Shown here: positions 5,846 to 6,523 of the stretch, in pieces
Layout of the letters: every line of letters begins with the position of its first letter
Numbering within the stretch: position 1 is the first letter of the stretch
From: Oscillospiraceae bacterium
GTDB taxonomy: Bacteria; Bacillota; Clostridia; Oscillospirales; Acutalibacteraceae
Length of the DNA: 6,523 nucleotides
Direction: 5' to 3'
NCBI GenBank assembly: GCA_022508865.1
Contig: JAFLUK010000086.1
Coordinates: 1 to 6,523 of the forward strand
Notes under the pieces: generated by a model
What the model saw: only the letters and a program-made list of their open reading frames with translations
Database searches by the model: none
Told to the model about the DNA's origin: nothing
Program-made: the position numbers and the translations under genes

Positions 5846-6523
5846 ATGCTTGAAACAAGAGATATACTTGAAACAATAAATATGATAGATAACGAAAATC
5901 TTGATGTAAGAACTATTACAATGGGTATTTCGTTACTTGACTGTATAGATGAAAACATTGACAGGGCATGTACAAAGGTTTATGACAAAATCTGCTACAG
6001 TGCAAAGGACCTTGTAAAGACAGGTCAGGATATTGAAGAGGAATATGGTATTCCGATTATCAACAAGAGGGTTTCTGTTACACCGATTGGTATGGTAGCG
6101 GCCCCCTGCAAGGATAAGGAAATTGTAAAATTTGCCAAGGCTCTTGACAAAGCCGCAGATACACTTGGTATTAACTTTATCGGCGGATATTCTGCTCTTG
6201 TTCAAAAGGGCTTTGCCTCCGGAGATTTGGAGTTAATCAAGTCAATTCCCGAAGCCCTTGCAACTACAGAAAAGGTTTGTTCCTCTGTTAACATAGGTTC
6301 TACCAAGGCAGGCATAAATATGGATGCCGTAGAAATTATGGGAAAGATTGTTAAGGAAACTGCTGTTCTAACCAAAGACAGAGATTGCATTGGTGCGGCA
6401 AAGCTGGTTGTTTTTTGTAATGCCCCTGAAGATAATCCATTTATGGCTGGTGCTTTTCACGGTGTTGGAGAAGCAGATAAGGTTATAAATGTTGGTGTAT
6501 CAGGACCCGGTGTTGTGCGTGCT
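5846..6523 (+). CDS. UPF0210 / DUF711 (PFL-like) family protein, 5' part only
   Basis: An open frame of 226 codons begins at ATG 5846 and runs off the window without a stop. It starts MLETRDILETINMIDNENLD and matches the UPF0210 family, whose members are usually about 450 aa, so roughly the N-terminal half is present. Recognisable stretches are VRTITMGISLLDC (near 21-33), NKRVSVTPIG (near 75-84), INFIGGYSALVQKG (near 110-123), NIGSTKAGINMDAV (near 150-163) and GAFHGVGEAD (near 202-211), which lies just before VSGPGVVRA at the window edge. The family is often labelled 'PFL family protein' from distant similarity to pyruvate formate-lyase; no biochemical role is firmly known. GAGG at 5833-5836, 9 nt upstream, supports the start. 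The 14-nt gap after the ACT-domain gene indicates one operon. Confidence 0.9.
   Translation, partial: MLETRDILETINMIDNENLDVRTITMGISLLDCIDENIDRACTKVYDKICYSAKDLVKTGQDIEEEYGIPIINKRVSVTPIGMVAAPCKDKEIVKFAKALDKAADTLGINFIGGYSALVQKGFASGDLELIKSIPEALATTEKVCSSVNIGSTKAGINMDAVEIMGKIVKETAVLTKDRDCIGAAKLVVFCNAPEDNPFMAGAFHGVGEADKVINVGVSGPGVVRA

Noticed and set aside
5933..6390. Two minus-strand open frames of 90 and 62 aa
   Set aside because: Both are antisense to the UPF0210 coding region, which matches its family along the whole stretch.

Overview
The window looks like a chromosomal segment of a low-GC Gram-positive bacterium, most likely a clostridium (Oscillospiraceae/Lachnospiraceae-like gut Firmicute). 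The evidence is AT-rich intergenic DNA, strong GGAGG/GAGGT-type ribosome binding sites, near-consensus sigma-A promoters with 17-bp spacers, and a gene set typical of Clostridia. The genus call is inference. No mobile element, CRISPR array, tRNA or rRNA is visible.

Layout. (1) Positions 32-2371, minus strand: a two-gene unit, prfB (release factor 2) followed by an archaeal-type cofactor-independent phosphoglycerate mutase-like protein, a family also proposed to act as homoserine kinase. The genes are 18 nt apart and are read from a TTTACA-17-TATAAT promoter at 2405-2433. (2) Positions 2480-4579, plus strand: a divergent TTGCAG-17-TATAAT promoter drives a membrane protein with an N-terminal RING-like treble clef, a second zinc ribbon, a glycine-rich repeat linker and a DUF2628-like membrane region. 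It is followed 23 nt later by galU (UTP-glucose-1-phosphate uridylyltransferase) and a hairpin terminator. (3) Positions 4600-5418, minus strand: a PHP-superfamily phosphatase of the HisK histidinol-phosphatase type, converging on the same terminator. (4) Positions 5510-6523, plus strand: a divergent promoter drives an 87-aa ACT-domain protein (UPF0237) and the first 226 codons of a UPF0210/DUF711 'PFL family' protein that runs off the window.

Most genes are housekeeping or amino-acid/sugar-nucleotide metabolism. The points of interest are the bacterial RING/zinc-ribbon membrane protein placed with galU; the RF2 gene that has lost the usual programmed frameshift exactly at the slippery codon; the possible homoserine-kinase role of the mutase-like protein; the conserved but unexplained ACT/UPF0210 pair; and a repeat-rich divergent regulatory region at 5439-5538 that could link the PHP gene with the ACT operon. 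I see no clear evidence of a wholly new multi-gene system.
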